A DNA stretch of 64,000 nt from the NCBI RefSeq assembly GCF_048569485.1, contig NC_134358.1, forward strand, positions 216,848,128 to 216,912,127, given 5' to 3'. The notes beneath the pieces are model-generated. The model had not been told where the DNA came from, did not search any database, and saw nothing but the letters and a program-made list of their open reading frames with translations. Source of the DNA: Anomaloglossus baeobatrachus. Its lineage: Eukaryota > Chordata > Amphibia > Anura > Aromobatidae. This document shows, in pieces, positions 43,771-53,700 of the stretch; within the stretch, counting starts at the first letter, position 1; every line of letters begins with the position of its first letter. The translations under genes were made by a program, and so were the position numbers.

Positions 43771-45887
43771 TTCAGATGGAAAAACGGCCCTTGAGACAGC
43801 AAGTCTGGGCGGTCTGGGAGCGCCCACGGTTGACCCACTGTGAGATGCCACAGATCCGGGTACCACGACCGCCTCGGCCAATCTGGGGTGACGAGAATGG
43901 CGCGACGACAGTCGGACCTGATCTTGCGCAGCACTCTGGGCAGCATCGCCAGAGGAGGAAATACATAGGGCAGTCGAAACTGCGACCAATCCTGAACTAA
44001 TGCGTCTGCCGCCAGAGCTCTGTGATCTTGAGACCGGGCCATGAATGCCGGGACTTTGTTGTTGTGCCGTGACGCCATGAGATCGACGTCCGGCGTTCCC
44101 CAGCGGCGACAGATCTCGCGAAACACGTCTGGGTGAAGAGACCATTCCCCCGCGTCCATGCCCTGTCGGCTGAGAAAATCTGCTTCCCAGTTTTCTACGC
44201 CCGGGATGTGAACTGCGGAGATGGTGGAAGCTGTGGCTTCCACCCACTGCAGAATTCGTCGGACTTCCTGGAAGGCTTGACGACTGCGAGTGCCGCCTTG
44301 GTGGTTGATGTATGCGACGGCAGTGGCGTTGTCCGACTGGATCCGTATCTGCCTGCCCTCCAGCCACCGATGAAAGGCCAATAGGGCTAGATACACTGCC
44401 CTTATCTCCAGAATATTGATCTGAAGGGATGACTCTATCGGAGTCCAGGTTCCCTGAGCCCTGTGGTGGAGAAAAACCGCCCCCCACCCTGACAGGCTCG
44501 CGTCCGTCGTGACCACAGCCCAGGTGGGGGGTAGGAAGGATTTTCCCTGCGATAGAGAATTGGGAAGGAGCCACCACTGAAGTGACGTCTTGGTTGCAAG
44601 GGAAAGAGAGACGTTCCTGTCGAGTGAAGTCGACCTCCTGTCCCATTTGCGGAGAATGTCCCACTGGAGTGGCCGCAGATGGAATTGCGCGAAGGGCACT
44701 GCCTCCATCGCTGCCACCATCTTCCCCAGGAAGTGCATGAGGCGCCTCAAGGGGTGTGACTGACACCGAAGAAGAGATTGCACCCCTGCCTGCAGCGAAA
44801 GCTGCTTGTTCAGCGGTAGCATGACTACTGCTGACTGAGTATGAAACTCCATCCCAAGGTACGTCAGTGATTGGGTCGGTGTCAACTTGGATGTTGGGAA
44901 GTTGATGATCCACCCGAACTGCTGGAGAGTCGCCAGAGCGACGGAAAGGCTGTTTTGACACGCCATCTGAGAGGGTGCCCTGACCAGAAGATCGTCTAAG
45001 TAGGGAATCACCGAGTGGCCCTGAGAGTGTAGGACCGCCACAACAGATGCCATGACCTTGGTGAACACCCGTGGGGCTGTCGCCAGGCCGAAAGGCAATG
45101 CCACGAACTGATGGTGTTCGTCCCCGATGGCGAAACGCAAAAAGCGTTGATGTTCGGGTGCGATCGGCACATGGAGATAAGCATCCTTGATGTCGATCGA
45201 TGCTAGGAAGTCTCCTTGTGACATCGAAGCGATGACAGAGCGGAGAGACTCCATCCGAAACCGTCTGGTGCTCACATGTCTGTTGAGCAGTTTGAGGTCC
45301 AGAACGGGACGGAACAAGCCGTCCTTCTTTGGCACCACAAACAAGTTGGAGTAAAAGCCGCGACCATGTTCCTGGAGGGGAACAGGGATCACAACTCCTT
45401 CTGTCTTCAGAGCGTTCACCGCCTGAAAAAGTGCATCGGCTCGCTCGGGGGGCGGAGATGTTCTGAAGAAACGAGTCGGGGGACGAGAGCTGAACTCTAT
45501 CCTGTAACCGTGAGACAGAATGTCTCTCACCCATCGGTCTTGAACATGTGGCCACCAGGCGTCGCAAAAGCGGGAGAGCCTGCCACCGACCGAGGATGCG
45601 GTTCGGGGATGCCGAGAGTCATGAGGAGGCCGCCTTGGAAGCAGTGCCTCCTGCGGCCTTTTGGGGGCGTGACTTGGACCGCCACACATAGGAGTTCCTC
45701 TGGCCTTTCTCCAGCCTGCTGGACGAAGAGGATTGGGGCTTGGCGGAGGGACGAAAGGACCGAAACCTCGATTGTATTTTCCGTTGCTGAGGTCTCTTAG
45801 GTTTGGACTGGGGTAAGGAGGAGTCCTTTCCCTTGGATTCCTTAATAATCTCATCCAATCGTTCACCAAACAAGCGGTCGCCAGCAA
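43722..45887 (-). CDS. DIRS reverse transcriptase / RNase H
   Basis: A minus-strand frame of about 720 residues. The reverse transcriptase domain covers roughly residues 160-400, with IPYLDDLLV as the catalytic box. It is followed by RNase H with TTDASLSGWGAVF and QSDNATAVAYIN, and then a domain with FLSRQGMDAGEW and GTPDVDLMASR that is usual in DIRS polyproteins. It overlaps the recombinase frame at its 3' end and the gag-like region at its 5' end. Confidence 0.87.
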   Translation of the reverse strand: MLATACLVNDWMRLLRNPRERTPPYPSPNLRDLSNGKYNRGFGPFVPPPSPNPLRPAGWRKARGTPMCGGPSHAPKRPQEALLPRRPPHDSRHPRTASSVGGRLSRFCDAWWPHVQDRWVRDILSHGYRIEFSSRPPTRFFRTSPPPERADALFQAVNALKTEGVVIPVPLQEHGRGFYSNLFVVPKKDGLFRPVLDLKLLNRHVSTRRFRMESLRSVIASMSQGDFLASIDIKDAYLHVPIAPEHQRFLRFAIGDEHHQFVALPFGLATAPRVFTKVMASVVAVLHSQGHSVIPYLDDLLVRAPSQMACQNSLSVALATLQQFGWIINFPTSKLTPTQSLTYLGMEFHTQSAVVMLPLNKQLSLQAGVQSLLRCQSHPLRRLMHFLGKMVAAMEAVPFAQFHLRPLQWDILRKWDRRSTSLDRNVSLSLATKTSLQWWLLPNSLSQGKSFLPPTWAVVTTDASLSGWGAVFLHHRAQGTWTPIESSLQINILEIRAVYLALLAFHRWLEGRQIRIQSDNATAVAYINHQGGTRSRQAFQEVRRILQWVEATASTISAVHIPGVENWEADFLSRQGMDAGEWSLHPDVFREICRRWGTPDVDLMASRHNNKVPAFMARSQDHRALAADALVQDWSQFRLPYVFPPLAMLPRVLRKIRSDCRRAILVTPDWPRRSWYPDLWHLTVGQPWALPDRPDLLSQGPFFHLNSAALNLTVWPLSPGS

Positions 45888-47181
45888 ACGGCAAACCGGT
45901 TAAGAACCTCTTGGAAGCTGAGTCTGCCTTCCATTCGCGCAGCCACATGGCCCTGCGGACTGCCACAGAGTTAGCGGATGCCACCGCTGTACGGCTAGCA
46001 GAGTCTAAAACTGCGTTCATGGCGTAGGAAGAAAAAGCTGACGCCTGAGAAGTCAAAGACGCAACCTGCGGAGCAGAATTACGTGTGACCGCATTAATCT
46101 CAGCCAGACAAGCTGAGATAGCTTGTAGTGCCCACACGGCTGCAAAGGCCGGGGCAAAAGACGTGCCCGTGGCTTCATAGATGGATTTTACCAGGAGCTC
46201 TATCTGCCTGTCAGTGGCATCCTTTAGCGATGATCCATCTGCAACCGATACCACAGATCTAGCCGCCAATCTAGAGACTGGGGGATCCACCTTGGGACAT
46301 TGAGCCCAACCCTTAACCACGTCAGAGGGGAAGGGGTAACGTGTGTCAGTAAGGCGCTTAGTAAAGCGCTTGTCCGGAACCGCTCTGGGCTTCTGGACAG
46401 CATCTCTGAAGTTAGAGTGATCGAAAAACGCACTCCGTGTACGTTTAGGGAACCGAAACTGGTGTTTCTCCTGCTGAGAAGTCGACTCCTCTACCGGTGG
46501 TGGCGGGGGAGAGATATCTAACACCTGGTTGATGGACGAGATAAGGTCATTTACTATGGCGTCCCCTTCAGGTGTATCAAAATTGAGAGCAACATCAGTG
46601 TCAGAGCCCTGAGCTGCGACGTCCGCCTCGTCCTCCAGAGAGTCCTCACGCTGGGAACCCGAGCAGCGTGAAGAAGTCGGGGAAGATTCCCAGCGGGCCC
46701 GCTTAGCCGGTCTGGGACTGTGGTCCGGGCCGGAGTCCTCCACGTGAGACCTAGGGCCCCCCTGGGAACGTGCTGCGGCGCGGACAGAGAGGGGCCTGGA
46801 GGTGAAGATCCAACAGGGCCCGGGGCTTGTGTAAGGACCGGTCTGGACTGCAAAGCTTCAAGCAGCTTGGCAGACCATTTGTCCATAGACTGAGCCATGG
46901 ATTGTGAGTGTCTCAGAGAGTTTTTCAGCAAAAACTGCAAACTCTGTCCCTGCCGCCTGGACAGGGGGAGCAAGGGGTTCTACCTGAGCCGAGGGGCCCA
47001 CTAGTGACCGAGGCTCGGGTTGCGGAAGCAAAACAGGGGTTGAGCATTGCTCACAGTGAGGGTAGGTGGAACCCGCAGGTAACTTAGCCGCACAAGAGGT
47101 ACAGGTCGCAAAATAACCCTGTGCCTTGGCACCCTTGCTCCTTGTGGACGACATGCTGTTGTCTCCTAGGAGAGTGATCAC
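45619..47181 (-). other. DIRS gag-like region (ORF1)
   Basis: The minus-strand ORF1 region of the DIRS element. The start-side part (about 46858-47155) carries paired CxxC motifs, and the larger part (45619-46743) is Ser/Pro/Arg-rich and then helical, with a basic C-terminus. It is the putative nucleocapsid-like protein of the family. It is treated as a fossil region; it is mostly open. Confidence 0.65.
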
Positions 47182-48184
47182 TGAGAGTATATGGGAAGGG
47201 TATACAGCCCGACCGAACAGAAATATATAAATATATATATATAGTATCTATTCCGGCACCCTAAGGGGACCAGCACCGGGTGACCGGTGTGGCTTACCGA
47301 CCGCTAAAAAGCGGAGTGTGTGTCCTCCAGATTCCCTGCCTTAGGACTCCCAGCGTTGCAGAGCTCTTTCCAGGAAATCCTCCACAGGCAGAATGCCAAA
47401 GAAATGGCTGCCGGAGCTCTCAGGGGAGGAGTGGAGCCGTGGGCGGCGTTAGAAAAAGTGCGGGAATCTGAAGTCCCCACAGTGATCAGTGAGGGGGGAG
47501 GAAACATACAGGATGCTCCGGCCCTCACAGCCGACGTCAGGCCGGCCGTCCCGCCCTTACCCCTGATAGACAGGCCCGGGGGCGGGAGTTTTGCTACTAG
47601 GACGCAATTGAAGCCGGGGACTAAATTTAAGACCGCGGCCGACAAACAGGCGCGGTCGGCGCGGAAGTCCGCCGGCCGTCACAAATAAGCAGCTGCTGCA
47701 GCGTCCGGGATGAAGGCGCTCCATGCACATCCCCCATGGGGATACAGAGTACCTTAGTGATGCAGGGCCCGGTCCCTGAGGATAAATAAACTCTTGTCCG
47801 ACAGATTCCCACAGGGGAAGATTCCCACTTCTGCCAGAGCCGCTAAGGGATGGTGAAGGAGACGGCATGAGGCTCCGGCCTTTGTACCCGCAATGGGTAC
47901 CTCAACCTTAACAGCACCGCCGACTTAGTGGGGTGAGAAGGGAACATGCCGGGGGCCCCGTAGGGGCCCACTTTTCTTCCAACCGATATAACTAATCTGA
48001 GAATTCATGAGTGGATGTGTGCCTCCTTCCACACAAAGCAAAAAACTGAGGAGCCCGTGATGCACGGGAGGGTGTATAGGCAGAGGGGAGGGGTTACACT
48101 TTTTAAAGTGTAATACTTTTTGTGGCCTCCGGAGGCAGAAGCTATACACCCAATTGTCTGGGTCTCCCAATGGAGCGACAAAGA
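47182..48184 (-). other. DIRS leader and right terminal repeat
   Basis: Non-coding. It contains an AT repeat at about 47224-47246, a GC-rich leader, and from 48030 the terminal repeat ending GGAGCGACAAAG. The last ~155 bp are the inverted partner of the left end. Confidence 0.65.
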
Positions 48185-48215
48185 AAGCCAAGTTTATATA
48201 TAAATAAAAATATAT

Positions 48216-48272
48216 GTTCCCCTCCTGGTATATATCCCAATCATGGGCCCCTCCTGGTATATATGTATCCTC

Positions 48273-48315
<43 letters not shown>

Positions 48316-48790
48316 TCCTTTCTAGTATATACGTCCCCATCCTTGTTTATTTGTCCCTTTCCTGGTATGTATGTCCTCCTCCTGGTATATATATCCCCCT
48401 CCTAGGCATATTTTGGTACATATGTCCCCATCCTGGTTTCTGTCATCCTGATATATATTATATATATATCTCCCCATCCTGGTATATATGTCCCCATCCT
48501 GGTATGTATGTCCCCCTCCTGGGCCCATGCTAGTATATATGTTCTCATCCTTGTTTATCTATCCCTTTCCTGGTATATACTGTATGTCCTCCTCCTGGTA
48601 TATATGTCCCCCTTCCTGTGCCATTGTTTTGTTTTTTTGTCCCCATCCTGGTATACATGTCCCATGCTGGTGGTCTCCTGGTATATATATCCCCCTCCTG
48701 GGCACATTCTGGTATATATGTCCTTATCCTGGTTTCTGTCCCCTTCATGGTATATGCCCTCATCCTGGTAAATATGTCCCATCCAGCTGA
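48216..48790. repeat. Minisatellite of ~20-bp units (array B)
   Basis: Units are built on TCCTGGTATATATGTCCCC with length variants, interrupted by a (TA)n run at 48275-48312. Frames open across it on both strands are repeat artefacts. The core ATGTCCCCATCCT is shared with arrays at 1-711 and 57415-60529. Confidence 0.9.
48275..48312. repeat. (TA)n microsatellite
   Basis: About 18 uninterrupted TA dinucleotides within array B. Confidence 0.92.
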
Positions 48791-49705
48791 AGCAAGGCAG
48801 GGGCTGGGGTCGGCTGGCCTCCACCACCTCTGGGATCTCCCGCTCCCATCTTCAGGTCATCGAGCGCTTACCTGTCACCGCTGGCTGCCGCAATATCGCC
48901 AAATCTGTGGTTTTGGTACTTGCAGCAGTGTAATGCGGTTGCAAAGTGATGACCTCATCACGCTGCTGCACGCTGAGCTGTGAGATGACGCGCCGGCACC
49001 CTGCTCTGCCACACTGATCATGCCTCCAGCACATGGCTGATTTACATGCAAATTAGCCATATATAAAGGCCGAAGCGACACGGCTAAGTCGCTAAAGCTA
49101 AGTACTTACCTACAGGCCCCCCTCGTCACCTGGGCCCCATACACCAGTCATGGTTGTTATGCCCTGATACCAGCCCTGCTAAGTAGAATCGCACAGAACT
49201 AAATCGGTCAGGAGGAATTATGACACACTACAAAATCTGAGCAATCTGCCCCAGGGACAATGAGGGCACCAGGCCTCTGATCTTACATGGATATTAGACA
49301 ATTAGACTTTCACACCACTAATATAAGCTTATTAAAAATTCTCTCTGTAAGCTCAGTGATTGTTTATTTAAATATCCATTTATTATACCATTCTTCTTCT
49401 GCCCTGTTTGTGCATATATTTGTGTTTCTTCAGATACTTTGTTATACCATGCCTGGTGAAGAGACCTAATAAGTCTTGAAACCTTGCTTTGTAACATCAT
49501 ATATTTTATTTTTGTTAGCCATTAAAAAGGTATCACAACTATAAGATTATTATTTTGTTTTTCCCACTGAGAGCAATCAATCTTTCTTCAGAGGCAGACA
49601 AGGAAAATCAAGCAACAAAGCTGGATAGTAGTGCTCGGAATGAGTCAGTGTATAGCAGATCTTGCACTATGTGGAGCCTACTTTACTGTAAGCTATGTTC
49701 TGTAA
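48791..49705. other. No gene; includes a retroelement-like tail
   Basis: About 900 bp. The tail at 49450-49560 (CCTGGTGAAGAGACC, a hairpin, CTTGAAACC, then TTAGCCATTAAAAAGGTATC) resembles 3' ends of a widespread vertebrate retroelement. No gene is supported. Confidence 0.45.
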
Positions 49706-50108
49706 GGCTATGTGTGCACAGTGCGTTTTTCGCAGCGTTTTTGCGCGTTTTTTGGGTGCGTTTTTGCCCTCAAAACTGCAGGACTTTGCTTCCCCAGCAA
49801 AATCTATGAGTTTTCATTTTTGCTGTCCGCACACATCTGTTTTTTTTACCTGCGTTTGAGTTAAAAAAAAAAAAAATGGACATGTCAGTTCTTTCCTGCG
49901 TTTTCCCCCCATGCAATGCATTGGAAAAACGCAGCAAAACGCAGAGATCAAAAACGCAGCAAAACGCAGCCAAAAATGCACCAAATCGCGGCAAAAACGC
50001 ATGCGTTTTTTGATGCGTTTTTTCAACGCATGTGCGTCTGTGCGTTTTTAGCGGCCAAAAACGCACAAAAACGCAGCGTCAAAAAGATGCAGTGTGCGAA
50101 CCTAGCCT
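49706..50108. mobile_element. MITE with AAACGC-rich interior
   Basis: Ends GGCTATGTGTGCACA and TGTGCGAACCTAGCCT are inverted, flanked by TAA (49703-49705, 50109-50111). The interior is made of repeated AAACGCAGC and GCGTTTTT motifs on the two sides. It is non-coding and resembles the element at 62786-63363. Confidence 0.82.
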
Positions 50109-50111
50109 TAA

Positions 50112-50533
50112 TGTGATAGCAGCTATACTACAGCATGTGACCTCCCAGCAGTTCCTCCACGGGTTCTCTTTATTTCTGATGCTAATAAATCCCAAGAATC
50201 CCGCCATTCAGTGCGGCAGACCTGCTGACTGTGCAGCACGCTTGTTCATCAGTACGTGTTTTACTCCCTCCTGCCAGTTCTTGTACAGATCCGTGACTCC
50301 GCTCTCATCTTATGCACTTTCTTCAGTCTCACACTTATATATAGGCTGATTTTTAAAGAGTAAAAATGCACTTTAGGTATGTACACCACAGACCCTTACA
50401 CTGTACTATACCCAGGGTATGTGATTTTATACTTTAGATGGTCTTCCGATATATCAAAGAATGAAAACTATTAAATGCTTTCATTTTGTTAAACCTTTTG
50501 CCTCTTCAATGTAAGCTAAAAGTGCCAAGATTA
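50112..50533. other. Intergenic stretch downstream of ACOT13
   Basis: No gene, repeat or RNA is recognised. It separates the last MITE from the ACOT13 polyadenylation signal. Confidence 0.5.
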
Positions 50534-50553
50534 TGGGATATTAGGCATTGAAT

Positions 50554-50559
50554 TTTATT
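50554..50559 (-). terminator. ACOT13 polyadenylation signal
   Basis: AATAAA on the minus strand, about 80 nt past the ACOT13 stop codon (50638-50640). It is the nearest consensus hexamer, so the mRNA 3' end is expected about 15-25 nt further at roughly 50530-50540. Confidence 0.7.
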
Positions 50560-50637
50560 AATAGGAACTTTATGATGGGTGAGAAAAAGTGAACAGAGTG
50601 AAAATTGTCATAACATTAATTCCCAGAACTCAAGGCT

Positions 50638-50794
50638 CTAACTTCCAAGATGCTTTGTGTGCCTTCCTTGTGCTACTAGTTTCCCCGTCTCTTTATTAAC
50701 CAGGTCCACAGTTGCGAATGCCAGCGTTCTTCCTTGCTTTAATACTTGCGCAGTAATCAGAACAGATTCTCCAAGTTTGGCAGCATTCATATAC
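50638..50794 (-). CDS. ACOT13: ACOT13 exon 3 and stop
   Basis: The acceptor is CTCTTAAAG. One base completes codon 90, followed by YMNAAKLGESVLITAQVLKQ and ending AQGRHTKHLGS, then TAG at 50638-50640. The exon is not an obvious long ORF because its open length is only 157 bp. Confidence 0.95.
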
Positions 50795-53700
50795 CTTTAA
50801 GAGAGGAGGAGAAATGTTAGTGATTATTTTTTTTAGCGGTTTTAAAAATACTTAGCTAATAAACAACAATCTTTGCAGAGTCCTCTTCCCACAACCTCGC
50901 TTGTGATGTCTCAAGAGTGTTTGTTGGTCTGAAAATCATGGAAACAAGAAAACCCCTAAGTGAATCAGCCTTAATGGGAAGGTGCCGCAGTTGTAGCTTT
51001 TGTATTAATGATTACTGATTTGGAATCAATTATTTTTAATAAAAACTAAACAATTTTAATTTTGTGTTTAAATCTATTTTTACACAAACACTGGGGGCTG
51101 CCATCTTGGATTTGCAGTGTGTAAATATGAAAGTCCCTGTGCATAAGAGATGATAGTCAGGATCCCACCCCATCTCCTGCACTGTGTCTGCTTCCTGCTG
51201 TGACCTGAACATGCACCGTGGGCTGTCCAGAAAAAAGGTCTGGGAGGGAACCACAGCCATTTTTGTGAAATCCACAGCATATACTGTGTGCTCCACTTTC
51301 CCCCTGAGTATGGGGTCGATGGTGAGCGGGGATCTGAAGCCTGGTATGGTACTACAGATGTCACACTGCGATCACCACTCCCCCCACGTATGTAACTCAC
51401 CTTGGACCTTTGCTCCTGGCAGTTCCTCCTATCACTGCTCTTTGCGCTGACAGGAGGAACTACCGAGACACCAGGCTGACAGGAGGAGCTGACAGGAGCG
51501 GAGGTCCAAGGTGAGTTATATACAGTGGGGGGGGGTGGGCTTTGAGTGGTGATCGCAGCGTGATATCTACTGTATAGTACAATACTAGACTGCAGATCAC
51601 CGTCGCTCCTCGCCCGACAGGAGCAGCTGCTGGGGTCGGAGGTGGCACAGTAATATGGTGGCACAGTATATGGGGCATAGTAATATGGAGGCAGAGTATA
51701 CAGTGGAGCACTATGCCAGCCATCCAGTGACTCCACAGTTCAGGATTACATTGCAGTCACCAACAAAATGGCTCCACACTGATAGTAAACTTATCCTTTT
51801 GGAAACACCCAGAAGTGGAGGTGGCGGTGTGACATCCCTCACATGAGAGCAGATTCTGCCCACTTTTACTGTAATTGTACAGTAGGATTTCAGCAGCTGC
51901 TCCCCCTTGTGTTTGAGAGTGGAAAATATCAATCTTTTTTAAAAAAAAAAATTTATATTTTGCGCAACTAGAAACAAATGATAGTATTAAACAAAACATT
52001 AATAGTTTACATTTTTTCAGTTATTGAAAAAAAAAAAATTGTTAATGACACCTTCCCTTTAAACACATTTACATTGTAATCATGGTCTCTACACAATATG
52101 AATATTCATGGCAATTATCACTGAATATCTAACAATGCTTTGTCACAAGTTACCTGCTCCGTGACCCTTGTCTTAGATTTCTCATATTCTCTCAAAAGAA
52201 CAGGGACTTTGCCCAGGTTAAAAAGAGTTAGAAAGAAGTCCCAGCACTGAAGTTCCTAAAGCTTGTTATTTACTTACGATCTGCTTTTTCAGTGCCAACA
52301 AGACAGATGCATCAATGAGTTTTAACCCGACTTTTGAAACCAAAAAGCATTATGAAGATCTGCGAGTGGTCTTGTTGCTATACTGCATATCACATCCTTG
52401 TCCATGAGAACCACTGAAACTTACAGAGCATCGACTGATCTACTTGACTATAGAGTTAACAAGGTAGTCTGGGCTTATGTTATTGATGAGCTCACCTTGG
52501 GATCGGTGATCAATATCAGATTGGTGCCATCTGAACGGATTGGACTGTCAGGTGTTGAACACCCACCATCCCGATATTGATAACCTATGCCAAGGAGAGG
52601 TCACCGAGATCTTAAGCCCAGAGAACCCCATTATCAACTATTTTTCCTCATTAAAATGCCAAGGTTGGAGAATGGTTAAGTGTGTTTTGTGGAGACCAAA
52701 AAAAGTGATCAATTGTGACCCCTAGAGTGGACCCACTCAAATTATGACAGAAGTGCATTGGATTTAAAAGGACTTGGAAATATGAAGGAGTGACTGTTTT
52801 ATCTCTCAAAAAAAATCTGTGTAAAACCAGTGTCAGGGCTTACACGCTCATATATTACCACTTATTTTTCGTAGTTTTTTTCAACTGTATTGGTACAACA
52901 CAACATCTCTTAGATGTGTATGAACCTGCCAAGTTATTACAGCGGCAATTTCTCTGCGTAGGCGTGAGATTTTGCCCATCGATGTGAATGAAGCTGGTGA
53001 CGTCATCCACATTGCCAGGCAAAATCTTGCGCCTGCGCAGAGAACTTGCTGGTTTGCGCAGGCTCACCTATGTTTTTGGCTTTGCCCGCAATAGTGCAGA
53101 GTGAAGTGCGCCTGCGCAAGCCGAGAATATGGAGATTTTGCCGGCCTATGTGGATAGTGTCTGAGGCATCATCCATGTGAATCAGCACAGGAGGAGGGCG
53201 AAAGGAGGGACAGGAGGTGCGGAGTAGTAAGCCCATCGGATCGGACTGGACAATTGACATACAGGGCGGGAAATTTTATAAAGGTATTTTTGGGGTCTAC
53301 AGGGGGTAACGTGCACCTTTAGAGAATGCAGCACAGGCACTGCTTAAGGTGCTAGTTTTAGTTTAGAAGGCCAAAATCTGGTGACAAGTTCCATTTAAGA
53401 TAAACATCAGAGCACATGATTAATCATAGTTATCCACAGTGTGGTCTTGCCCTGAGGAGGACCAGGTAACTCAAGACCATACGCACCTCCCCCAACTCAC
53501 GTTTTGGGAAACACCAGTAAAATGAGACACTGACCAAAAACAAGGACTAGAACCCTCAAGTAATGTACATCGCACATTTATTTCTATAGAAGTAGAGAAC
53601 TTAATAAAAAAAACAAGCAACCACACTCACGTGATGTTCATGTCCACACTGACTCCGGGAGCTCCTCTTTCCGTGTGTATCAAGGCAACTGTAGAAACCG

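Larger units (their letters stand above)
41737..48184 (-). mobile_element. DIRS-type tyrosine-recombinase retrotransposon
   Basis: A fossil or recent DIRS element on the minus strand with the full set of parts: gag-like region, reverse transcriptase/RNase H, and tyrosine recombinase. The right end (48030-48184) recurs as an inverted copy at the left (41757-41925), the inverted terminal arrangement typical of DIRS. The left end is itself folded: CTTACCGTAAATTCC at about 41757 is mirrored at about 42570. A MITE sits in the left arm. The coding region is largely open, with about one break, so the copy looks young and nearly whole. Confidence 0.88.

Noticed and set aside
42703-45567. One 954-residue protein
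   Set aside because: Only the C-terminal third is a tyrosine recombinase. The rest is an alternative frame over the reverse transcriptase.
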